Assembly (NCBI GenBank): GCA_964487605.1 | Contig: CAZARU010000007.1 | Coordinates: 53,261-117,260, forward strand | DNA: 64,000 bases | From: JAJDAH01 sp964487605 | GTDB lineage: Bacteria > Myxococcota_A > Polyangia > Polyangiales > Polyangiaceae | Direction of reading: 5' to 3' | In this document: positions 28,101 through 34,606 of the stretch, piece after piece | Layout: every line of letters begins with the position of its first letter | Position numbering within the stretch: the stretch's first letter is position 1 | The notes under the pieces: generated by a model | What the model saw: only the letters and a program-made list of their open reading frames with translations | Databases searched by the model: none | What the model was told of the DNA's origin: nothing | Position numbers and translations under genes: made by a program

Positions 28101-28697
28101 AAGCACGACATCACCGTACCCCACGGTTCGCCCGCTGAAGTCCGTGATGTCGTCCACGCGGTCACGGCAGCTCTCGACGCGCTCGATCACCGGCGGCTCG
28201 GCGGGGAGGACGACTTCCATCGGGATGCGCCGATCGAGGCGGATGAGCGCGAGATCGCGGGCGGCGCCGGAGTTGGAGCAGAGGTTGATCTCGTCGGCGT
28301 GCCGGACGGCGATGGGGCCGCTCTCCGCGCGCGTGTGGATGCCGGTGCGGGGATCGTCCCGAGGCAGCTCCAGATATGGACCGGACTCGACGTCTACCGT
28401 GGCGTAGTGGCTGAAGTAGACGTTGAGGTCCGCGTCTGCGTGTGACACGTGCCCGCCCCCTGCTCCGCCAATACATTCCAGACCATCGATGGATCCGGTG
28501 ATGCAATGATTCGCCGTCGCCACGAAGCGCGGGGAGACAAGCACGCCGCTGCAGAAGCTCGTGTCAGTCCGCAGCCACCCGACCGCGTCATCGGAGAGCG
28601 TAGGCGAACCTCCTACGACCGGAAGAGCAGCCGTATCAGCGTCCGAGCGATGCATCGCGCTCGGGTCACATGCCCACGAGCCGCCAGCGATCGCCAA
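25185..28697 (-). CDS. Trypsin-like serine protease with calcium-binding repeats; start codon out of frame at an 8-bp repeat
   Basis: A frame of 1170 codons from TTG 28697. The chymotrypsin-fold domain has the full triad: His64 (TANHC), Asp148 (ARDLALI) and Ser245 (GDSGGAL). Residues about 295-365 carry thrombospondin type 3-like repeats (DADGDTVAEDG, DTDGDGIGDACD). A long middle region of unknown fold follows, and near the end WPPNHKL marks a beta-sandwich module. TTG 28697 leaves only half a signal peptide. A better start, ATG 28752 with GGGAGG six bases upstream, lies before a tandem repeat (28715-28748) and is out of frame with four copies; five would join it to a full lipoprotein signal ending GGSWAC. 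As written the gene may be OFF. Confidence 0.8.
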   Translation of the reverse strand: MAIAGGSWACDPSAMHRSDADTAALPVVGGSPTLSDDAVGWLRTDTSFCSGVLVSPRFVATANHCITGSIDGLECIGGAGGGHVSHADADLNVYFSHYATVDVESGPYLELPRDDPRTGIHTRAESGPIAVRHADEINLCSNSGAARDLALIRLDRRIPMEVVLPAEPPVIERVESCRDRVDDITDFSGRTVGYGDVVLAGPQSEAFRSSATADDWERVVSGSGERFYRNRFLLDATGSIVPGDSGGALFASVSGRDPLCGIISRQYPILLGVIGSSTAAIDSRANIAFMRDAGVFQDDLSPLHGFADGDGLLGRCERQDCAAPDADGDTVAEDGQVFADGDGWPDCCDNCPTVRNEDQTDTDGDGIGDACDLCPRHPSRDASNANLETEVAVHYGQGETEPPEAFLQQRDRILPDACAPSPVAMADSTSEFLGQLTGGADSLEGHLDSDTGALPRDVYLDARGVGDAPSCAALPGFRDCTPLVRNRIDVERLWLAHPEFRVERAGTAAPLSGTYGFRHCECAGHDTATAIGRARCRVLEGCTAGELLTTTSNPAWNVIPVRRVEDASETWPVALLRAVAGFDALYTGNFDDVRRGVADASYLWDFTALPYCNGSGCPRCTSGACGSGRPQVHGVLWSQVVGFPTFATPVPGGTVEQRFASLYESGTAGVDVRATVASAYRSLLGSFFFADDRNIVTVKNPCVSSLTCPFGVGDLLAIRSNPTEGFPGYVLSHDGDDWYVPDGDPAMSFSLTSTLARVAAGEETVVNASEPFSRLAQRGVVLRSVTLDAEARPATVLVAGFDGRLDTLFFCETPGCDEANIARLPTSEVVLSAEQQHLYTFGDGRTSVAQGAFTLESPPAFTVSHHPIEPASAPGDVVAGTWCMDDQRLYSLERLASGLRLSRWRHGETAFDAVATLPPAYDAFDRFFLTHGPEGDLVLTAVRAPDAPGGALTVLVRFRLTGHLDRQVALLGIATVPRAVLVEPTVGSSAVLLLDHAPPAGPFRYLSVPLADFGDGPAAFRPDVLHAPSCQAAVAAPAVLWPPNHKLRPVRIEGVTDGDGEALAITVTRVRQNEVLHAPGSGATDPDAFIDASGVRLRAERAGPGPGRIYELDFTATDPGGKSCKGRVSVCVPHHAGAACPDEEAQIVSTRSCAQGGTCAPSPPDGEIAP

Positions 28698-28714
28698 CAG
28701 CGCACCCGCGAACT

Positions 28715-28748
28715 GGAACGTCGGAACGTCGGAACGTCGGAACGTCGG
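28715..28748 (-). repeat. Four tandem 8-bp repeats (AACGTCGG on + strand) at the start of the protease gene
   Basis: Four perfect copies at 28717-28724, 28725-28732, 28733-28740 and 28741-28748, plus two extra bases (GG, 28715-28716). Eight is not a multiple of three, so each gain or loss shifts the frame. From ATG 28752 the present frame stops after 28 codons (TGA at 28666-28668). Copy numbers of 2, 5 or 8 would connect that ATG to the protease frame. Confidence 0.85.
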
Positions 28749-28752
28749 TCAT

Positions 28753-29091
28753 CGCGCGCCTCCCGTCAAGTGACGCGGTGATCCGTAACACGGAGGGGCG
28801 AGGATCGGCAACGCCGCCCCCGCGCGCTCCCCTACCGCAGCAGCGCTGCGACGTCCTCGGCGCTACGGAAGCGCTTCAGGTCCTCGACGCGGGCGAGCAC
28901 GCTCTCGCTCCCGCGTCCGGCGCCCGGGCGGCGAGGTAACATGCTGGCGAAGATGGCCGTCGTCGTCCGGAAGGTGCTGCGACCGACGACTCTCGCGGAG
29001 CCCGGAGCAGCCGACGCGGAGGACGCGAGGCTCGGCGACTACCGGGCCCGGTTCGAGGCCGTCGAATCCCTGCGCGGGTGCTACCTCTACG
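28753..29091. other. Gap without a convincing gene, between protease and nucleotidyltransferase remnant
   Basis: The strand-minus ribosome-binding site GGGAGG for the protease ATG lies at 28759-28764. On the minus strand a short frame ending at 28832 (LARVEDLKRFRSAEDVAALL then stop) looks protein-like and could be the tail of a decayed gene, but it runs into a stop about 80 codons upstream. A plus-strand ORF at 28941-29180 overlaps the next gene and has no recognisable features. Confidence 0.5.
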
Positions 29092-29574
29092 ATGGCGACC
29101 ATCCACGACGACTGGAAAGAGTTCTTGCTCGCGCTTCAATCGGAGCGCACAAGGTTTCTTCTGATTTCGGGCGCGCTTGAGCGCTTCGGCTTCGGCGGCA
29201 TGATTGCTGAGGCAGCGGCGTTCGCGACGCCGGATCGAGTCTTCATGCTCGGGGTCAAGCCCTGGAGAATCGACATCCTGACCGGTATCGACGGAGTGAC
29301 GTTCGCCGAGGCGTGGGCGACGCGCGTGCCGGCGGATTTCCACGGGATCCGGCTCGACGTCATCGGCCGCGACGCGCTGCTGGCGAATAAGCGCGCTTCC
29401 GGCCGCAGAAAGGACCTCTTCGACGCCGCGCTGCTCGAGGAGGCCGCCCGCGACGACGAACGGGAGCGAAGGATTCACGCGCGGGTGCGCGCCGATCGAT
29501 CGTACCGTCGAACCGTCGTTCCTGGACACGATGGTTCTGAGCGCCTCGGAGCTCAGCCTGGCCGTCGAGCGTGA
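29092..29574 (+). pseudogene. Nucleotidyltransferase-like (DUF6036 type) gene with internal deletion of the catalytic core
   Basis: The N-terminus (DDWKEFLLALQSERTRFLLISG) and the C-terminal half (PWRIDILTGIDGVTFAEAW, then ALLANKRASGRRKDLFD) match MNT-like nucleotidyltransferases of the kind found in abortive-infection and toxin-antitoxin-like loci. Intact members have, right after the LLI-G motif, the segment with GG-Y-A, HG-PR-T and the catalytic D-L-D. Here codon 27 jumps straight to ALERFGFGG, so about 35-40 residues including the metal-binding aspartates are missing, in frame. The tail after residue 118 is Arg-rich and unlike the family. It is probably an inactive remnant, possibly a transferred element now decaying. 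Confidence 0.62.
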
Positions 29575-29693
29575 CTCGGACGCGCAGGTGCAGTTGCTCG
29601 TCCGCCAGCGGCAGCTCCGCATCGCACACCACGCTCAGGTCGCTCTCGGGCGACCGCGCGGGCCAGCCGCTCTCGCGGTGCCAGGACCCGCCG

Positions 29694-30863
29694 TCACATG
29701 GGCGCCGCGAGGACGCTGCAGTCGCCGGCGTAGCGCGTCAGGCCGTCGCCGGCGTCTGCCACGGGCTGGCTCTGCTTCACGTTGCCGTCGAACAGCACGC
29801 TGGTCCGCGCGAAGCCGAGCATGACGCACATCTCCTGGTCGCCGATTCCGTAGCCGACGTGGTCCGTGCCGGCGTTCTCGTACCGGCACGTGAACCGAAA
29901 CCCCGACGAGCCCGCCATGTCCACCGGCGGATCGAGCAGGCGCTCCGTCGGCTCGCTGCCTTCGTGGTCGTAAATGACGTCGCCGTCGGACTCCCCGCCG
30001 AGCTTCTCCAGCCGAAACCCCGTGCCCAGGTAGTGGTAGTGCGGCTGGACGTAGAACAGCTCCATCGACAGCGGTGCGCCGGTCTTCGGCGCCTGTGCAG
30101 CGTCGAAGTCGCAGTTGCCGGTGAGGTTCGTGCGGCTCTGCGGCGGGATCTGGATGTCCGAGATGTTCAGGCGGAAGAAGTGGAGCGCCGTGTCTTCCGC
30201 GCTCGGCGGGACCTGGTAGACCGTCAGCTCCAGCTTCGACACCAGGTTCTCATCGCCGGTGTTGAACACGTGGGTCGCGCCGATGATCCGTGATCGGGGC
30301 GGGATGCGCACGATGCCACCCGCGGGAAAGACCTGCACCTGGTGCCGCGTCTGCGTCGACTGTGCATAGAGCACGCCGCCCCGAAACGCGGCGAGGGCCT
30401 CGTCGAACTCGAACTCGCGGCAGCTCCACGTGCCGTCGGGCTGGTTCCACAGGTGCTCCGGGACGAAGAACCAGTTGGAGTGGTGGTAGCCGCCGCCGTT
30501 GCTCTGCTCCACCGTGCGGTACCAGATCTCCTCGTCGTTGTTCAGCGTCCAACTCTGGCAGAGGCCGTCGTGCTCCTCGCCCGGCTCGAGCGACATCTCG
30601 CCGAAGTCGTGGTGCCACGCGGTGCCCTCGATTCCGCCGCACTCCGTCCCCGTCACGGGGGCTTCCCCGCGCGGACACGGGACGCACGCGGCCTGACTGG
30701 CCGCCCCTTCGCACACCTTGCGCTCGGCCAGACACTCCTCCGCCATCGCGATGCACGCGGCGCTCGGTGCCCCACCGACGCCGTCCTCGCCCGCTTCGGA
30801 GCCGCAGGCGACGCTCGGGCCTACCAGGACGAGCGCGAGGGTGAGACGGCGAAGGTCGATCAC
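29694..30863 (-). CDS. PHM-like copper type II ascorbate-dependent monooxygenase lipoprotein (copy A)
   Basis: A 389-residue lipoprotein (lipobox around Cys20, GPSVAC) from GTG 30863, overlapping the stop of the dehydrogenase gene upstream. A Cys-rich segment (37-75) precedes two beta-domains of the peptidylglycine monooxygenase type. All six copper-ligand positions are present: His127-His128 and His198 for the first copper (GYHHSNWF, GATHVFN), His275-x-His277 (QPHYHYLG) and Met345 (DQEMCVML) for the second, at spacings close to the animal enzyme (107/108, 172, 242/244, 314). It probably hydroxylates a small molecule or acts as a surface copper enzyme; the substrate is unknown. Confidence 0.75.
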   Translation of the reverse strand: MIDLRRLTLALVLVGPSVACGSEAGEDGVGGAPSAACIAMAEECLAERKVCEGAASQAACVPCPRGEAPVTGTECGGIEGTAWHHDFGEMSLEPGEEHDGLCQSWTLNNDEEIWYRTVEQSNGGGYHHSNWFFVPEHLWNQPDGTWSCREFEFDEALAAFRGGVLYAQSTQTRHQVQVFPAGGIVRIPPRSRIIGATHVFNTGDENLVSKLELTVYQVPPSAEDTALHFFRLNISDIQIPPQSRTNLTGNCDFDAAQAPKTGAPLSMELFYVQPHYHYLGTGFRLEKLGGESDGDVIYDHEGSEPTERLLDPPVDMAGSSGFRFTCRYENAGTDHVGYGIGDQEMCVMLGFARTSVLFDGNVKQSQPVADAGDGLTRYAGDCSVLAAPM

Positions 30864-32032
30864 GGGGAGTCGGCGGTGGAAGCTACCACGTCCGCGCGAG
30901 CCCGAGGCGTGTCGGTGCGCAAGGGAACGGACATCGCCAGGTCCTCGTAGAGCTCGAGGCCACGACGCCTGAACTCCTCGATGAAACCGATGGGTTCGAT
31001 CACTCCTTCGGGGGCGTACACGCCGCCGCGGGTGGTCGTGAGCTGTCGCCGCCCGAGCATGAGCGCGCCGATGGAGAGCGACAGTCCCGTGGCCATGCGC
31101 ATTTGACCGACGCCGCACGCCATTCGATGCCCGATGCCGCCGTCCTTCTCGCCCCAGACGTCGATGCGCAGGGCTCCCGTGCCGGGCTCGGCGGGACGGG
31201 TCAGCGCCGCCAGGCGGTGGAGCAGCGCCGCCGCAGCGTCGATGCGCTTGCCCGTGCGGAAGAGCCCCCACTGCGCCGGCCGCACGAACAGCTCCGATCC
31301 GCGTCCGAAGCCGAGGAGGAAATTCACCTCGCGAACTTCGGGAAAGTACCGGGGAAGCGTGGCCGGCTCGCTGTGCCCCATGTTCCACACGCGCACGCGC
31401 CCGAAGCGGGGGAACTCGTCGACGCGTGACTCGCTGCACGCAGGAATGAGGCGCCGCTCGCCGTCACGATGCGCGACGACCTGCCCGCTCATGATGTAGA
31501 GCAGGTGCTGAAGGACGGCGGGACCGCCGCCGGCGTCGAGCGGCTGAAACGTGGCGATGTCGACGCGACGAAGTCGATCGAACCCCCGCGCCAGCCATGC
31601 GGCCGTGACGCTCGAGATGCCGGGGCTGGCACCGAGCCCCGTGATCGCGATGCGGCCCCGCTCCCGCGCGATCCCGTCCAGCCCGTCGATGACGTCCTCG
31701 GCGGCCTGCCACTCGTCACAGATGCTGGCGTACTCGACGCCCGCCTCGATCGCCGCCTCGATCATGCGCGCTTCGAAGCGGTGGAACGGGCCCACCGCCG
31801 AGGCCACGACGTCGTGATCGCGCATCAGCTCGACCAGCGCGGCGTGGTCGTTCGCGTCCACGCCCCTGGCGACGACCTTGGCCCGGCCGCGCTCGGTGCG
31901 CCGGGCGAGGCGGTCGGCTGCCGCCACGTCCCGGTCGCCGATCGTGACCCGCTCGACGTCCGGAGCGACCGCGAGATCCTCCACCGCCTGGCTCCCCATG
32001 TCTCCCGCGCCGCCCAACACCAGGATCTTCAT
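30860..32032 (-). CDS. Saccharopine dehydrogenase-like NAD(P)-binding protein
   Basis: A 390-residue soluble protein. The N-terminal Rossmann fold begins MKILVLGGAGDMGSQAVEDL, followed by IGDRD at the end of strand 2 and ASAVGPFHRF. The middle has EYASICDEWQAA and ITGLGASPGISSVTAAWLA, typical of the saccharopine dehydrogenase / homospermidine synthase-like superfamily. The rest is less conserved. The exact reaction is not evident. ATG start. Its stop overlaps the GTG of the PHM-like gene downstream, so the two are co-translated and may work on one pathway. Confidence 0.8.
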   Translation of the reverse strand: MKILVLGGAGDMGSQAVEDLAVAPDVERVTIGDRDVAAADRLARRTERGRAKVVARGVDANDHAALVELMRDHDVVASAVGPFHRFEARMIEAAIEAGVEYASICDEWQAAEDVIDGLDGIARERGRIAITGLGASPGISSVTAAWLARGFDRLRRVDIATFQPLDAGGGPAVLQHLLYIMSGQVVAHRDGERRLIPACSESRVDEFPRFGRVRVWNMGHSEPATLPRYFPEVREVNFLLGFGRGSELFVRPAQWGLFRTGKRIDAAAALLHRLAALTRPAEPGTGALRIDVWGEKDGGIGHRMACGVGQMRMATGLSLSIGALMLGRRQLTTTRGGVYAPEGVIEPIGFIEEFRRRGLELYEDLAMSVPLRTDTPRARADVVASTADSP

Positions 32033-32182
32033 GGGCCGAGGACTAGCAGACGGCCGCCCCGGCGTCCCTGAGGGTTTCCTGAGGACCGCGAGTTCCTGGC
32101 GCCCGCGGCGCCCCTCCTTCCAGACGCGCGTGTCGCGTGGATGACGCATCGCGTGCCCGGCAGTCGTGCTAACTGGTCGCGG

Positions 32183-33370
32183 ATGCCACCGCCCGTTGCC
32201 CTCCGGATCCTCGTCGTCGGCTCCTGCCTGTTCGGTGCCGCTGCGTGCAGCGAGTCGAAAGGCGCTTCCGACGAGGCACCGGCGGACGTCTGGACCACGC
32301 TGGTCGAGGCCGAGTGGTCCCTGCCGCAGGGCGAGGAGGGCTACACCTGCGCGCGCCTGACCACGACCGAGGACGTCTGGATCCGCGCCCTGCGCCCCAT
32401 CGCGCCTCCCGGGACGCACCACACGCTCTTCACGCTCGGGGACGCCACCGGGCAGCCCGACGAGGTGTTCGGGTGCAGCGCCGCCACGATCGGTCCGAAC
32501 ATGGTCTTCGGGTCCGGCGTGGGGACGGATGCGCTCGAGTTCCCGGACGGCGTGGCCATCAAGCTCGCTGCGGGGACCGAGCTGCTGCTCAACCTGCACC
32601 TCTTCAACGTGACCCGCGCCCCGATCACGGGCAGGTCCGGCGTCGAGGTGCTCCGTGTCGATCCCGCCGACGTCGTCCACGAGGCGGAGATCGTCCTGGC
32701 CGGGAAGCTCCGCGACCTCGAGGTCACCCCGGGCAAGAGCACGCAGTCGGGGTCGTGCGCGATGAGCCACGACGTGACCGTCTTCGCCGTCTTCCCGCAC
32801 ATGCACCAGCTGGGGTCGCACATGCGCGCCACGGCCGAGCCCGCGACGCGCTCCGCGACCGTCCTCGTCGATGCGCCGTACGACTTCGAGGACCAGCGCT
32901 ACTACCCCGTCGAGCCGCACGTCTCGCTGGCGGCTGGCGATCGCGTCACCGTCGATTGTGAGTACCAGAACCCATCCGCCGAGACGATCGGCTTCGGGGA
33001 CAGCTCGCTCGAGGAGATGTGCTTCGTCGGCCTGTACCGGTACCCCAAGGCGTCCGACGCCGCGGGCTTCATCTGCAGCGAGTCGGGGACGTTCGGTCGC
33101 CCGACGCTGAACGGTCCGCCCTGCGCGGACACGGGCGCGCCGGGCAACGCGGAGGGCGTGGGGCGGCACTGCACCACCGGTGGCGGAGAGTGCGGTTCGG
33201 GAGCGAGCCTCTGCCTCGCCGAGGTCACGGGCGGCACCTGGGGGAACTTCTGCACCACCCCGTGCAGCGACGACACGGAGTGCGGGGACGGCGCCAGTTG
33301 CCAGGGCACCAGCACGAAGGTGTGCATTCCCGGCCACTGCGAGCTTCCGACGCTCGACGCCGGATCCTGA
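32183..33370 (+). CDS. PHM-like copper type II monooxygenase lipoprotein (copy B) with Cys-rich C-terminus
   Basis: A 395-residue lipoprotein from ATG 32183 (lipobox GAAAC, Cys22); a start at 32141 would spoil the signal peptide. The two PHM-type domains again keep every ligand: His79-His80 (PGTHHTL), His139 (LNLHLFN), His206-x-His208 (FPHMHQLG) and Met279 (EEMCFVG). Residues about 325-390 form a Cys-rich, EGF-like module (CSDDTECGDGASC) found in myxobacterial surface proteins. It is divergent from the dehydrogenase/copy A pair, 150 bases away, and is clearly a paralogue of copy A with low identity. Confidence 0.77.
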   Translation: MPPPVALRILVVGSCLFGAAACSESKGASDEAPADVWTTLVEAEWSLPQGEEGYTCARLTTTEDVWIRALRPIAPPGTHHTLFTLGDATGQPDEVFGCSAATIGPNMVFGSGVGTDALEFPDGVAIKLAAGTELLLNLHLFNVTRAPITGRSGVEVLRVDPADVVHEAEIVLAGKLRDLEVTPGKSTQSGSCAMSHDVTVFAVFPHMHQLGSHMRATAEPATRSATVLVDAPYDFEDQRYYPVEPHVSLAAGDRVTVDCEYQNPSAETIGFGDSSLEEMCFVGLYRYPKASDAAGFICSESGTFGRPTLNGPPCADTGAPGNAEGVGRHCTTGGGECGSGASLCLAEVTGGTWGNFCTTPCSDDTECGDGASCQGTSTKVCIPGHCELPTLDAGS

Positions 33371-33445
33371 CGCTCGCGGCGCAGACTCTGACGGGGCTCG
33401 GCATGCCCTCGCGCTCGCGCCGTGATATGCGCGCACCGAGCGCAC

Positions 33446-34600
33446 ATGGCCCGAACTCGCACTTTCGACACGGATCTCATTCACGGCGGCGAGCCGCGAC
33501 CGCGCATCGAAGGTGCGGTCGTGGTCCCGATCTTCCAGTCCTCCACCTTCGAGATGGCGGAGGCGACCGGATACCACGACATCCGGTACCTCCGACTCAG
33601 CAACACCCCGAACCACGACGCCCTCCACCACAAGATCGCGCTCCTCGAGGCCACCGAGGCGGCCCTGGTGGCGTCGAGCGGCATGGCGGCGATCTCGACC
33701 ACGTTCCTCTCGCTGCTGGCCCCGGGGGATCACCTCATCGCGCAGCGTGGCCTCTACGGCGGGACCCACGACTTCGTCACGCAGGACCTCGTGGCCCTGG
33801 GTGTAGAGCACACGTTCGTGCCGGGTGACGACCCCGCGGCGTGGCGGGCGGCGCTGCGTCCCACGACCAGGGTCTTTCACTGCGAGGCGATGTCGAATCC
33901 GCTGCTCGAGGTCGGGGATCTCCGGGGAGTGGCGCGCTTCGCGCGGGAGCACGGGCTCGTCTCGACCATCGACTCCACCTTCGCGACGCCGATGAACTTC
34001 CGCGCGGCGGAGCACGGGTTCGATCTGGTGCTCCACAGCGCGACCAAGTACCTGAACGGCCACTCCGATCTCGTCGCCGGCGTGGTCGCCGGCAGCAGGG
34101 AGCTGGTCTCACGGGTCCGCGTGAAGTTGAATCATCTGGGCGGCTCGCTCGATCCGCACGCGTGCTTCCTCCTGCACCGCGGGATGAAGACGCTCGCCGT
34201 CCGGATGAGGCAGCACAACGAGACGGGTCTGACGGTCGCGCGGGCCCTCGCCGAGGAGCGGCGCGTGTCGCGGGTCCATTACCCCGGGCTCGCCACGCAT
34301 CCGAGCCACGCTCGCGCGAAGGAGCTCTTCAGCGGCTACGGCGGCATGGTCAGCTTCGAGATTCGCGGCGAGGCCGCGGAGGCTCAGGCCGTGATCGACG
34401 CCCTCGAGCTCTTTGCGGCCGCCCCGAGCCTCGGGGGGGTGGAGTCCCTCGTGACGCGCCCATCGACGACGTCGCATGCCGGCATGCCGGCGGAAGAACG
34501 CCGCGCCCTGGGCATCGGCGACGGGCTCGTGAGACTGTCACTGGGGCTCGAAGGCGCGGACGATCTGGTCGCCGATCTGGCGCGCGCGCTCCGGGGCTGA
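33446..34600 (+). CDS. PLP-dependent trans-sulfuration enzyme (cystathionine gamma-synthase/lyase family)
   Basis: A 384-residue fold-type I PLP enzyme. Lys201 in HSATKYLNGHSD forms the Schiff base. The cofactor-phosphate motif YLR-x-SNTPN (48-56), ASSGMAAIS (77-84), GLYGGTH and the STIDSTFATP loop are in place, and the C-terminal domain has SLGGVESLVTRPSTTSHAGM. The family includes cystathionine gamma-synthase, cystathionine beta/gamma-lyases and methionine gamma-lyase, and the sequence alone does not decide between them. The ATG at 33446 gives the normal MARTRTFDTDLIHGG start; an ATG eight codons upstream is less likely. Confidence 0.88.
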   Translation: MARTRTFDTDLIHGGEPRPRIEGAVVVPIFQSSTFEMAEATGYHDIRYLRLSNTPNHDALHHKIALLEATEAALVASSGMAAISTTFLSLLAPGDHLIAQRGLYGGTHDFVTQDLVALGVEHTFVPGDDPAAWRAALRPTTRVFHCEAMSNPLLEVGDLRGVARFAREHGLVSTIDSTFATPMNFRAAEHGFDLVLHSATKYLNGHSDLVAGVVAGSRELVSRVRVKLNHLGGSLDPHACFLLHRGMKTLAVRMRQHNETGLTVARALAEERRVSRVHYPGLATHPSHARAKELFSGYGGMVSFEIRGEAAEAQAVIDALELFAAAPSLGGVESLVTRPSTTSHAGMPAEERRALGIGDGLVRLSLGLEGADDLVADLARALRG

Positions 34601-34606
34601 GCACGG

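Noticed and set aside
28941..29180. Plus-strand ORF of 79 codons before the nucleotidyltransferase remnant
   Set aside because: Overlaps the next gene by about 90 bases, has no ribosome-binding site and no recognisable features.
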